Positions 1 through 23,141 of a stretch of DNA of 64,000 nt are shown here, in pieces. This DNA comes from Tubulanus polymorphus (Eukaryota > Nemertea > Palaeonemertea > Tubulaniformes > Tubulanidae). The position numbers were made by a program, and so were the translations under genes. The notes under the pieces are model-generated. The model had not been told where the DNA came from. It searched no databases and was given only the letters and a program-made list of their open reading frames with translations. Numbering within the stretch: the first letter of the stretch is position 1; every line of letters starts with the position of its first letter. The stretch covers positions 20,552,001-20,616,000 of the forward strand of contig NC_134025.1 in the NCBI RefSeq assembly GCF_964204645.1. Reading direction: 5' to 3'.

Positions 1-80
1 GAAGTTCCGTCTGCAAAGAAACAGAAGCTAAAAACGGTGATCTTGGACACACAAACCAGTCGTTTAGTATTGACTTATAG
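1..80 (+). CDS. SLC6 transporter A, last codons of terminal exon (partial)
   Basis: The window opens inside the terminal exon of an SLC6-family Na+/Cl- coupled transporter. Read from base 3, the frame gives 25 residues and then TAG at 78-80. The peptide matches the C-terminal tail of transporter B (ending FNIDL-stop at 32393) almost residue for residue and ends SFSIDL. This is the cytoplasmic tail after TM12; it has no catalytic or binding motif. Identification rests entirely on the paralogue, and the rest of the gene lies left of the window. The frame is intact, so the copy may be functional. The following 1.06 kb is also homologous to the DNA behind transporter B, which shows a segmental duplication rather than a processed copy. 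Confidence 0.75.
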   Translation, partial: SSVCKETEAKNGDLGHTNQSFSIDL

Positions 81-1143
81 GCGTCAAGGAAGAATGCACT
101 ATCGGGTATATTATGATTCTTTCAGTTATTTGTACTGTTTACGGACGAATGACGTGGGTTATAGTTTGATACTATTTCAATTCGTATGAGAACTATCTGC
201 TTAATCTCACAAAGCTTGCTGTATTCAAATGTTGCTGAAGAAATACAATATTTGCTCTTGCATTGTCTAAACGTCTACCGCGGAGTTTAATTGGAAATAG
301 ACAATATAAAGCGAATTAACTGAAAACACGCTTTTGAGAGTTCTCTCTTTAGAATAACTGAATAATCTGTTTTCGTAGGATGCACATCTATGTATTAGTG
401 TTTGTAGGTTTGACACGTTACGCTCGTTTTCTATAAACTACGCGCACGTGACAAATTGTTGAAATAAAGTTCGTGTTGGTAGGCAAAATTGACATCGATT
501 GAGAAATGGATGAAATTTATTGTGAATAAACAATGAAACTAAGTTGTTTAACGAATAAGTAAACGTTTTATCGTCAGACCGATTTGGTCGATGTTATTTG
601 TCGTTCGAGGTTTTTCCGTCGCCTTTTTTCGGAGATAATTTCGCACTTTATTCTGCGGATTGAGTATGTGTATTCATCAAATAAGAGGAGGATGCGATTA
701 AACAACATGTATACTTAACTAGCGAAAGGAAACCACGCGTGTTTTTTAGCCTATGATTTCGAATGATCATTTGGCCGTTTAGTAGGATCATTGTAAAAGT
801 TTTAGATGTCACGTGATGTGCCATGCCTGTAGAGACCATGTAGGCTCTCTGCATGACCTTTGCCGAAAAGACGGGCATTTCACACTGAAACCGAAGAAAT
901 AAATGAAGGGAGGGTTTAGGGAGAGAGGAGTTTAATCAGTTTAGCTTTGGAGAGAGTATCGAAGAAGGGGAGAAGTTGTACAGAATGAATGCTGGACTCA
1001 TAGCGAAGAAAGTGTACTGGTTAATGTCTCTGAGAAGATTTCATACCAGAAGGGACGGAGCCACGGAGTTAAAACATCAACACCCGAAACGCAACACCAC
1101 AAAACACCAAAGCAACACTTCCAACTTAACCTTATTGGATCAG
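81..1143. other. 3' flank of transporter A, duplicated
   Basis: Non-coding. It is collinear with 32394-33503 behind transporter B, with many substitutions and small indels. A polyadenylation-type AATAAA at 525-530 is conserved at 32853-32858 and is the likely 3' end of the transporter mRNA, which implies a 3' UTR of about 450 nt. I see no gene in it. Confidence 0.6.
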
Positions 1144-1816
1144 GATATATTATAATAATATCAAATTTTTATAATATTACTCATTCATAAATTCAATGCA
1201 ACAATGCGCGCTGATGAAGTTATAAACATTGATATCGTCTTACCGATAATTTAACTTGAATAATTGCTCATTTCCTTAAAAAAATCGCAATTCTAACAAA
1301 TTTTAATCACATTTTTCGATTTCTCAGGATCAATAGACATCTATATGTGGTCGTAAGGTGGTCGATATGTCGTCGCTTTTTACCGTTTTCGATTATCTTT
1401 ATCAGTTTCTAAGTAAATTGCGAGTCAAACTTCCAAAAAACGTTTTTCTTGGGTCCCCTCCATGCATATTTATATCCGGAAATTTTTTCTTTCACTTTTG
1501 TCCAGTGTTGTTGGGTAAATTTTTCCTCTTTTTCAAAGACTATTTGTGATGCGTGTTTTATCATATTTCATCAGACCCTGGATAGATTTTGAGAGTTTTC
1601 GCAACATCCAAACCGTGTGAATCTCTAGTTTTCATTTATGCAAAAATCATTTCTCAAATTTGCAAATAGTGCGACATGAGAGCGATTTAAAAATCGGTGG
1701 TCAGTTTTTTTCCGCGCGCATAAAAATCCAGGGTACTGAACTTTGAAGTTCGTTATTTGCAGAAATAATTTTCTTAAGAATTCTCTTAAAGTTTTCTTCG
1801 TTTTCATCATATCCTT
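1144..1816. mobile_element. insertion of about 670 bp flanked by a 12-bp direct repeat
   Basis: In the unit-B paralogue (around 33488-33510) the flank of the transporter runs straight into the 3' flank of the protease. Here it is interrupted. The 12-mer CTTATTGGATCA occurs on both sides of the interruption, at about 1132-1143 and again at about 1820. The insert has no recognisable ORF or terminal inverted repeat. A long target-site duplication would fit a retro-element, but a repair duplication is equally possible. Confidence 0.35.
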
Positions 1817-1951
1817 CAGCTTATTGGATCAGTTGCCGGGAATTCAAGTTTTGTTTCCGTGTCAAACTGTTGAAAATATATGCTAAACATGATCATTTAA
1901 TTTACTACCATGGAATCTTAACAGCATTCAACACTGAATAACTCTCGAGCA
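1817..1951 (-). pseudogene. remnant of the 3' end of a third astacin protease copy
   Basis: Collinear with 8610-8725 and 33485-33600, which lie immediately downstream (on the - strand) of the stop codons of the two intact proteases. Homology stops abruptly at about 1951, where LINE-like sequence begins, so the terminal TSP1 exon itself is missing. Confidence 0.5.
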
Positions 1952-1989
1952 ATACGGGATATCGACACATTCAAGTTCTTGAATTTCTC

Positions 1990-2700
1990 GTTGAAATGAA
2001 AACTTTATAAATACCGGAGTACCGCAAGGTTCAATTCTCGGGCCTCTACTCTTTATAATGTATACGTAGATTACACAATCTTCGAAATCCTCATCCACTG
2101 GTTATACCTTGGTCGTCGGTAAATTTATGTCATCCCCTAATGCTAAGCTAGCCGGTACCTGGAACCATATTGATGATAGTATAAGAAATCTGCCAAATTT
2201 TTGTCATTTCAAAAGTTAAATCTCAGTTAATGTAACGGCAAACATATACTCAGTTCAACCACACTCTGAGTTCTAAATCGTAAAGAAGAAATCTGTCTTA
2301 ATCGACTGCGTGTGGACTTCCTTTTAAAAAGTCAACTTCTTTCTCATAACTTTCTAGTCAACAATCCATATTGTAATCACTGCCGCAAACGCCTCGATAC
2401 TACCCATTTCTTTATCACCAGCCTGACCAGCGTATTGCTATCAACGACCTCCTTAATGAACTGGACATAATCAAAATATTACTGTACTACAACGGTTTAT
2501 CATATGCTAACAAATAAAAAATTTCTACTATATGGTTATACTGAAGAGTTCACATCATTTACTAACAGTCAAATTATAGCTATAACCGCAAAATTTATTC
2601 TAGAAAAGTACGAGAAACATGTTATTCTTCAACTCTTAATTACGTATGACTACTTTTACTTTATTTTGTTTGTTGTTTATGCCATCTATTAACACAATGT
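1990..2700 (+). mobile_element. degraded non-LTR retrotransposon (LINE) relic
   Basis: At 2016-2069 the + strand reads GVPQGSILGPLLFIMY, the conserved reverse-transcriptase block of Jockey/CR1-like LINEs, followed closely by a stop. Around 2305-2440 another frame reads LNRLRVDFLLKSQLLSHNF and then a C-x2-C...T-x2-HFF pattern, the zinc-finger-like tail typical of LINE ORF2 C-termini. Frames are shifted and broken throughout, so the copy is dead. It sits where exons 15-16 of the third protease copy should be. Confidence 0.55.
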
Positions 2701-2788
2701 ATTAACATGTTTAATCTTGCCCAAAATGTAGACTTGTCGCCTGTCCAATTCCAAGTGGTGAAATGTTCTGGTATGGATTCTCCACCTA

Positions 2789-3427
2789 TGTTATGGTCCG
2801 TATATCTTCCAGTGCTGTGAATCCGGATTGGGTGTCCAGCTAGCGTCGTGGTAATAATTCCTCTTAATGATGTTGCGAGGACACTCTCTTAGATCAGATC
2901 TCCGTCCTTGGTCTTGACTTCTTACACGGCTCCCAGATATAACTTAACAATTTCTAAAGTTATCTTTCGTTTATTTCCTCTTACTAGATGTATACAGATC
3001 ATTCCCCGGAGCTCTCTCTAAAACCTCTTCTCTCCAGCCTACATCTAAAGCTTTCTTAAACCATTTTATATTATTTTATCTTTAGTAACGTGTGCAGGCC
3101 CTCTTCCACACATGGCTTGGAATTCATGGATTGTGACGTATTCATAAGTCACAACATTCCTCCCATCCATGTATGGGTGATGACGTATCTGCACACGTCA
3201 CAATTATCTATAAATATCCCTTTGCACTCATCAGAGTCCATGGCCGCACCATATTAGGTTTACCTACGCAGACACATACGTCAGTTCCAGACTTGTTTAT
3301 TTATATAACTTCTATTTATGTTTATGTATGACGTACGCATCAACGCAGGTTGTCTGGCAATAACAACACTGGCCATGAACTCCAGCTTCCGTAAATTTAT
3401 CTAAACTACTAAACTATCTCCACAACA
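2789..3427. mobile_element. LTR-like repeat, copy 1
   Basis: Begins TGTTATGG and ends ACAACA, the TG...CA ends usual for long terminal repeats. Its right half, from about 3088, is shared with 6316-6620: ACACATGGCTTGGAATTCA..., the TGTGACGTAT and ACACGTCACAAT motifs, and the closing GGCCATGAACT. It resembles the element at 4610-5325 in layout. No convincing target duplication is visible at this copy, so a solo LTR is a proposal. Confidence 0.4.
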
Positions 3428-4331
3428 GAAAATCCTCGATTCTGATGCAGTGATGAGGTTTAAAGAACTGGATTTTGTGAATAACTGCACTAGTGAGGGT
3501 TCAATTTGAATTGCGACTGGATTTAGGCCCACAGTCTGATTCGAGTTAATTTAGAGATATCGGTGTTATTCTGTTGTCACACAATTTGTAATGTCATACA
3601 ATACGTATGTCACTTGTCAGGCAGTCTGTATATTGAATAAGATTTTTTACTTGAAGTGGGCAATAAATATAGAATAGCAGTGAAAAAGAATTGGTTGTGA
3701 TGGATTTTATTCTCAATTTCTAGCAAAAATCATGTTTGGTCCATGAGGAGAGGACAATATTGCGAATATCCAGTTGATAGATCTGAATTGCTGGTTTTAC
3801 CCAAGTCTGTCTCAACTCACTGCCTGTATCGAGAATATAAGTAGAGATGTTGCGGTGGATCCAAATATCTGATCTCACAAAACACTGACAAGGAGTTCAA
3901 CTATCGTAAACTTTATTCAGACTAGTCATTTTCACATCATCATAAACATAACTATTCACTGAATATATTTCACATACGGTTGATAAAGAAAGTATGCCCC
4001 CCTTCGCCAAGTTCCTTCAGAAAGACTATACAGCTGAGCCCTTTTTCTTACCTACAAAATGAATAAGTATCAATTCAGTAGTGGCTGTATGAATTCGAGT
4101 AAATATCAGCGGATTAATTCGATACTTACAGCAATTAATTCGGTCTTTAAATTTCCTTTTGTTTGTTGATTACATTTATAATTCCTAGATTATCAGCTGA
4201 TTTACTGTTCGATCATTCCAGTGCGATTTTGATATTATTCCTAGTTTCGCTTATTCGATGAGACGCCATTTTAACCCGGTAAAATCTTTTTCTTATAATG
4301 TCAATAAACTAATATTATATTTAAAAAAAAA
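3428..4331. other. no recognisable feature
   Basis: No ORF, exon homology or bounded repeat is recognised. The block ends in an A-run (4321-4331) directly before homology to protease exon 15 resumes, which could be the tail of an inserted retro-element. Confidence 0.4.
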
Positions 4332-6168
4332 TGCTGACCAGTCCGGGACTAGTAAAACTGTCAAAAAGGAATACGATTAACCCCCATAATTAGTGAATAC
4401 AAAACGGATGAATTAAATTGCCGAATGAACGATTCAAATTGCCTGGTCAGTTTAAAGATCAATTTGAGGTATGCACGAAAAAGGACATTAAGCAAGACAT
4501 CACCAAAACACATGGCTCTGAAAATAGTTTTCAGCGCGATTACATCAACCTTCGTCCAGTGCATAGACATCAATTGTTTCAACGGTTAAGTTCTCGGCGA
4601 GACACATTCTGTTATGGTTTTGACTTGGGTTCTCCACTAGTGTAATGATTGTTGGGTTGACCCCGCGTTGTGGGTGTTGGTGCGGGGAGAATGTCCACCT
4701 GTGTTGTATTGTTCGAGTAATATCCCCGGTGGTTGTATCAGAGTTGATATTCTGGTTCCGTCGTAGAGCGTGTTCCATCACTTCGATTCCTTATCAAGTG
4801 ACAATGACTACAAACGTTTAGTCTATCCTTCCATGATTTATTCCGTTGTAGCTTCTTCATAGAATCTTCATTCAAATTATGCCATAGCCCACAGCCACTT
4901 ATCTTTATAGCTCCATCTTAAATTAAGTTTTACCACACTACTTACTATACTGAAACCCACCCTTTTTATACTCTTTTAACTCTCGTGACGTATACTTCTA
5001 CACTGCCTGGCATCATAGCCTGTGACGTATTATCTTGTCACAACATTCCACCGGGCTAAGTAAAACGTTTCTACGTGTGTTATACGCCACGAGCACTAAA
5101 TTTAATACTTGAATTAACAAGAGCTCAAGGCTGCTGCTATATCGCGCTTCTCCACGTAGATACCTACGTCACTCCCACCTCCCTGCTCTCACCTATCTTC
5201 TATTTCGATGTGTGACGTAAGCATTCACGTAGGTTGCTTAAACCAGGGAGGTGGGAAACGCAACCACTGCCTTGAACTCCGGTTTCCTTTCCCGTTATCT
5301 GAACAACTAATATATCACCCCAATAATTCCTCCTGCCCGCAATCCAACAACATTGTGGTTCACTGACACAGCAGCTAAGCACATTTCTGAAATTTCACAT
5401 TTTTGGTTTGTTTTGTTATACGCATTGAAGTAAAGTAATATAACACCAATATAAATGAAACTTCAGGTCCTAGTTCCACAGTTGGGTCTTTGATTTTGAT
5501 TTCATAACTAAAATAAGTTCATTTTATAGAGACCCTACCATAAAACATGCCTGTTTCCTAAAAACCCCTGCCTACTACTGTGAGAGTTGGATTCTTATGT
5601 TAAACATGACCGTGAAAGAACCCAATAGGTGATTTACTGGTTTAATATGTATTCAAGTGGCCGCAATGGAGCCTAATTCGTTAACAAATTGTAATTGGCA
5701 TCTGCAGTTCAAGTTCCATGTTGTGGGATGAAGTATGACATATCGAAACAGAATCAGTTCCGCAGTTGATTAAAATTCAAAACTAAAAATTCTAATCCTT
5801 ATTTCAGTTTTAAATCAAGATCTAACCGCACAAAAGTGGAATTGTGTTCAATTTACTCGTAATTTGTCAGTCCTATCGGCGAATTCACCATCGAGATGCG
5901 ATGACTTATCCTCAAGAAGAGTAAACCAAGTTGGCCAGCCAACATCTTCGAAACATCCAATCTTCACAAAGGATTCCCCTATATCGGTAGAAATAGAGAA
6001 AAGATGCGAAGACAAACAAAACAGAAATCTACCCGCATCATTGACTAGGACAATTGATTAGACATTAAAATTAGTCGCGCTGAATTACCGATGTTGGACA
6101 TTCTACTAGTTGGCATGGTAGATGTCCAGAACCGTCTCCTGGACACGTTGGTCCTCCATTGATATGCA
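4332..6168 (-). pseudogene. astacin protease copy A0, disrupted remnant (exons 15-12)
   Basis: This stretch is collinear, on the - strand, with exons 15 to 12 of the intact protease at 8755-21882. Only the first 26 or so bases of exon 15 remain (4332-4357). Exon 14 (GCFxD module, second half) is split: 4555-4609 and 5326-5378 are the two ends, about 65 bp is deleted, and an LTR-like element lies between them. Exon 13 is intact at 5857-5978, with the same 122-nt length, splice sites and the motif KIGCFEDVGWP. Exon 12 (TSP1) survives only at about 6080-6168 before another LTR-like element truncates it. Exons 1-11 are absent. The locus cannot make the full protein. Confidence 0.75.
4610..5325. 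mobile_element. LTR-like insertion splitting a pseudogene exon
   Basis: The intact paralogues read GACACATTCCTCCTGCCCGC across this point (9774-9793 and 34363-34382). Here the sequence breaks after GACACATTC and resumes at ATTCCTCCTGCCC 716 bp later, leaving ATTC on both sides (4606-4609 and 5326-5329). The insert starts TGTTATGG like the element at 2789 and shares its TGTGACGTAT and ACGTAGGTTG motifs. No ORF. Best read as a solo LTR; the exact ends are inferred from the paralogue comparison. Confidence 0.5.
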
Positions 6169-6169
6169 C

Positions 6170-6640
6170 TTGATAGAAAAACAACGCTAGAAGAATCTTC
6201 TCCAGTGAATGATATGCTTTTTTTATATCTTTGTGTTCTCGCTCCCCGGCTGTTCTCTTTCCAGTTTGTCTTTCGATGTCTCCCGGAGTCTCTTTTTATA
6301 TTGTTTAACTCTTCAGTAACGTGTGCATGCCCTTTACCACACATGGCTTGGAATTCACGGATTGTGACGTATTTATGTATCACAACATTCCCCCAACCCA
6401 TGTATGGAGTGTTGACGTACCTACACACGTCACAATAACCTTAAAATATCTTTTGCACCCGTTTGCACTGGCCGTGCTATATCTAGGTTTTCCTACGTGG
6501 ACACATACGTCACATTCAGACGTGTTTATTTACATTAATTCTATTTATTGTTTTTGTATGATATACACATCAACGCAGGTTAATAGCAACACTGGCCATG
6601 AACTTCCATACATTATTATTTTCCTAATATCCCCCTGGAC
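6170..6640. mobile_element. LTR-like repeat fragment, copy 3
   Basis: The region from 6316 to 6620 is clearly homologous to 3088-3400 of the first LTR-like element. It abuts and truncates the TSP1 exon relic at about 6168. The left boundary is uncertain. Confidence 0.4.
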
Positions 6641-7135
6641 CTAATATTTTCGCCCCGAAAATCAAGATGAGACAAACAGAACTCAGAGAACAACAATCGC
6701 GACGATTGTACAATGAAATACGAATAAATTGAATACTATAAACTACATCTTTTTATCGGGTCATGGGTATATTTAAAAAGTTTATACAGTATTTTGGTTG
6801 AAATATCGCTTAAACCAAATGACGAAAATGTACATTAAAATTTCCATCTGAAATGTATTGAGTTTTAGACATAATTTCCTAAAAGCTTATCGTTTGAATA
6901 TACACATATATTCTAGATTCTGGCGCTTTTAGTCAGCTGACAGCATTGTTAGTTCATTGCCTAACTGACATTGTTATGATAATGGACGTTTAGACTAGAA
7001 TATCTAGTTTATATAAGCGTCCATATCATATCATGGCTAACGCCACTTCACCGCAGATGGGGTATTTGTGCCGGGCATCCGTAATCGAGATCTGCTACAT
7101 CAACGTGGCTGTCGTTGTTAAGTTAATGATAGAAT
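6641..7135. other. no recognisable feature
   Basis: AT-rich; I see no exon, tRNA or bounded repeat. Confidence 0.4.
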
Positions 7136-7753
7136 CAACGACCTCCTGTTTGATAGCAGCTATGTTTCCAACAACCGGTCAGATGTGATCTCTATGATAG
7201 TTGTAGCAGAAGAACTAGTCATTTGTGTCTATTTTCCTTTCATAGTTCAGCGTGTTTGTACCGTAAAATATTCTCGTATTGCTGTAACGGGCATATCCGT
7301 ATTCGTGGTGGTTTTGATAACTCTAAAAAATTCATTCAGGCCAGTTTTTTACCTGAAAGCTAAGGATTGCGTAGGTCCAGCCGCCACAATACGACAGAAC
7401 TACTTTACAGTTCGCTTTATGTATATGTATCTTTTATCACAATTGTCGTTTGCAACAGCGCTATAGCGGTTAAATCTGCCAACTCCGTGGATTTGACAAG
7501 ACATCCGAGAAAAGACGGTTGCACAGTTACAGAGTTGCTGTAATGATGGCTATTTTGACCACATCTTTCCTGGCATTGTGGTTCCCACATTGGTTAGTAC
7601 TGATTCTCGAAGTCAGTTCGGATATCCGTACCTTGATTCTCGATGAGATTTTAGTGTAATGTGAGTAATTATTCGATCAGTTTCATCCTATATATTGCTT
7701 CAGGAACTGAATTCCGTAAAGAAATTCGAACACTGTTTCGGTGTACGAAATAG
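7136..7753 (+). pseudogene. rhodopsin-type GPCR pseudogene
   Basis: Three broken pieces in different frames align in order with a class-A G-protein-coupled receptor. The first (about 7136-7466) contains SDVISMIVVAEELVICVYFP, resembling the end of TM3 where receptors carry an [E/D]RY-type motif before a VYFP-like segment. It is followed by VCTVKYSRIAVTGI and a hydrophobic TM4-like run, then TAG at 7464-7466. The second (about 7490-7668) contains KRRLHSYRVAVMMAIL and ALWFPHW, a typical TM6 with the CWxP position as LWFP. The third (about 7664-7753) contains NYSISFILYIASGTEFRKEI, a TM7/helix-8 in which the NPxxY region reads SFILY, ending at TAG. TM1, TM2 and TM5 are not visible. Frameshifts and stops separate the pieces, so it cannot make a receptor. 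It resembles invertebrate neuropeptide receptors, but no ligand can be assigned. Confidence 0.5.
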
Positions 7754-7764
7754 ACTTGTTTACA

Positions 7765-7970
7765 ACTGCTGCGTCACCAATGAATCTCGTCAAAGGAAAT
7801 GTTAGTTAAAAATCATTGTAAATATTTAAAGATGTTAAATGTAACTTGACAATTCTAAGCCAAACTCTTCCTTCCGTATATATCTCCACAAATATCTATT
7901 CAAAGACTGAAAGTATGGAAGTATCGGCGGAAATATCAGGCGAAAAAGTTTGTGAAGTATTCCATGAAGT
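7765..7970 (+). pseudogene. relic first exon of an SLC6 transporter
   Basis: The segment ending at 7800 aligns with the first exon of transporter C (47003-47053): CTGCGTCACCAATGAATCTC here against CTGCGTCAACAGTAAATCTC there. A donor-like GTTAGTTAAAAATCA follows (GTAAGTTAAAAATCA in C). Homology continues weakly into intron 1, where GGCGAAAAAGTTTGTGA matches AGGAGAAAAAGTTTGTGA. The start codon context is lost and no downstream transporter exon follows, so this is the 5' stump of a deleted gene. Confidence 0.5.
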
Positions 7971-8600
7971 ATTTCATGAAAATCTTTATGAGAGAACAAT
8001 TTCAAAATGTAAAACTAAGTTAAGAAGTTATTTTATGAACCACCAGAATGCTTTCGAAGTAGTGGCAGGGCCGTATCTATCGTATTTTTAAACATTTGAA
8101 TTTATAACCTAGATTTATGGTGGCTGATTCGGGCGACATTAATTTAAGAAAAAATATATATGACGCTCGATCTCGATCAAATTCTTCATGCATTCTACAC
8201 CTTTTGTTTTGATCTTAAAATAGGGATCGCCCCTTTCGTTTTAATGCTACGTCAAAACCAGTTTTTTGTTTTAACGCGTGCACGCACGTTTGCACGCCCA
8301 GATTGAGTCAGTTCCAAAATCAAGAACGGCCCTGGATCGGTCTTTAAGGTGGCTCATTATTGGAACGTTCTACGATGAAGCGGACCAATTCGGAACGGAC
8401 TGTTCGCTGGTGTTGAACGCTTTGTCGGTTCCAATTTAGTTCCGTTCCTTTCTAAATATCGTAGTGTGATCTCGGCTCTAGCGTGACTAGATGATAATGA
8501 CAGGCTTTCATGGGAAACACAAAAAGACGAATGTAAGACGTAATAACCATTTTATGATTAGAGACGGATAATTATTGATAAGCTAGATAAATATCAAATC
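7971..8600. other. no recognisable feature
   Basis: No gene seen. From about 8610 the sequence becomes the 3' flank of the protease at 8755-21882, shared with 1817-1951 and 33485-33600. Confidence 0.4.
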
Positions 8601-8754
8601 ATTTTCAAACTTCAGCTTATTGGATCAGTTGCTGGAAATTATAGTTTGGTTTCCGCGTCGAACTGTTGAAAATATAACTACCATGGTATCTTAACAGAAT
8701 TTAACACTGAATAACTCTCGAGCAATTGACTCTAGGCGTGTATCGGTAATTCGA

Positions 8755-21882
<13,128 letters not shown>

Positions 21883-21940
21883 TGTCAACTACGCGAATGG
21901 TGCAAAAATGATGTCGCAGATTTCATTAGAGAAAATTCGT

Positions 21941-21946
21941 TTTATA
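21941..21946 (-). promoter_or_regulatory. TATA box of protease A
   Basis: TATAAA on the - strand, 59-64 bp upstream of the start codon at 21882. The surrounding GCATTATAAAACGAATT is conserved upstream of protease B (45202-45207) at the same distance within one base. Spacing fits a short 5' UTR. Confidence 0.5.
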
Positions 21947-22303
21947 ATGCCAGATGGTTACCGATGATTTGAGTTTCTCGATATCCGTAACTGATACATA
22001 TACAGTGTGTTTCATAAAATGCGCAACCTCTGAAAAATCAACTATTTCAGGCATAATTTCATTATGAATTGAAATTCAATTAGGGTGGTAATATTGATTT
22101 GTAGATTCGTACAGGAGCCGTGTAAACCAGGTGTAGAATAAATACAACGAGACGAATGATACTTTATGGGTTAACTAGTTTATTCGACGCGCGAGCTTTC
22201 GCTACTATGATAGCTTCATCAGGTGAATTAGTTAGTTTTCATTTTAAATAAGAAATAATTGGGCCAGCCGTAAATGCACGCTTCACGCACATGATTGCAT
22301 TTT

Positions 22304-22680
22304 CTAACTGACTACTAAAATGACCCAGAACCATGTCAGTAAACAGAGACAATGGTCAATTATTAAAAAGTGTTCCTTACACCACATGCATCTTGCGCGA
22401 GGTCTCCTGCGTTTAATGATCGACCAGCAGATATGATCAGGAGATCAATGAATGCCATGCGCGAAAGAGATCAGCTTCGCGTTCGCTAAAATGTCCAACA
22501 GATCAGAGGAAGATCTTAACCAGACTATTTTCATTGTTACGACAAAATCGTCTGTTCATATCTTTATTTCTATTTCATCAATATCGCAAATAAAAAAAAG
22601 TTGTGGTTTCATGAGAATGTATTATTGACCATTGTCCCTGTTTACCGACATGGTTCTGAGTGATTTTAGTGGTCAGTTAG
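22304..22680. repeat. inverted repeat with about 57-nt arms
   Basis: Left arm 22304-22360 and right arm 22624-22680 are inverted copies with about five mismatches, sharing for example CAGAACCATGTC and GACAATGGTCAAT. The 263-bp loop is AT-rich without an ORF. Probably a small non-autonomous element inserted between the two promoters. Confidence 0.7.
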
Positions 22681-23061
22681 CAAACGAGGGATTAGTATTG
22701 TACCAGAAGTGAACGTACAAATCAAACGGATCTTATGCTGTCTGCCTTATTTCGACGAGTGGCTGCTATCAGCAGAGAAAAAAGATCAATAGGCAATACA
22801 ATACGATAATGGCAATGTCCGAAGACCACGATTATATTATGGGAGCTTAGATGACAAGCCTATTAAACTTGAACTCGCCCAGGCTTATCACGAGTTATGT
22901 CTTGTCATTTTTCATAATCGCTCAAAATACATACGATTTCTCACCAAAACTACGTAAGCGTGATTTTTAGCGCTGATAAGACCTCGAAAGTGGTTAAAGT
23001 AATTGTCGATTAATGGTCATGACGTCCTTTTGATGACCTAGATAATGCTCGGGGACAGGTA

Positions 23062-23069
23062 TATAAATA
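23062..23069 (+). promoter_or_regulatory. TATA box of transporter B
   Basis: TATAAATA lies 73-80 bp upstream of the start codon at 23142, which would place transcription start near 23092 with a 5' UTR of about 50 nt. Confidence 0.5.
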
Positions 23070-23141
23070 GATAAGTCATGAACTTGTCATTTCAAACTCG
23101 ACTGGTCAACAAATCGCGTGCGGTGTACATGATAAACGAAA

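Larger units (their letters stand above)
21883..23141. other. divergent intergenic region between protease A and transporter B
   Basis: About 1.26 kb between two start codons pointing away from each other, with a TATA box close to each gene. The middle holds an inverted repeat (22304-22680). A block around 22130-22230 (CACCTGATGAAG on the - strand, then GCGAAAGCTCGCGCGTCG) resembles the ends of retro-elements but is not bounded. Confidence 0.5.

Noticed and set aside
7846-8091. 81-codon + strand frame
   Set aside because: Its first part aligns with intron 1 of transporter C, so it is non-coding relic sequence.
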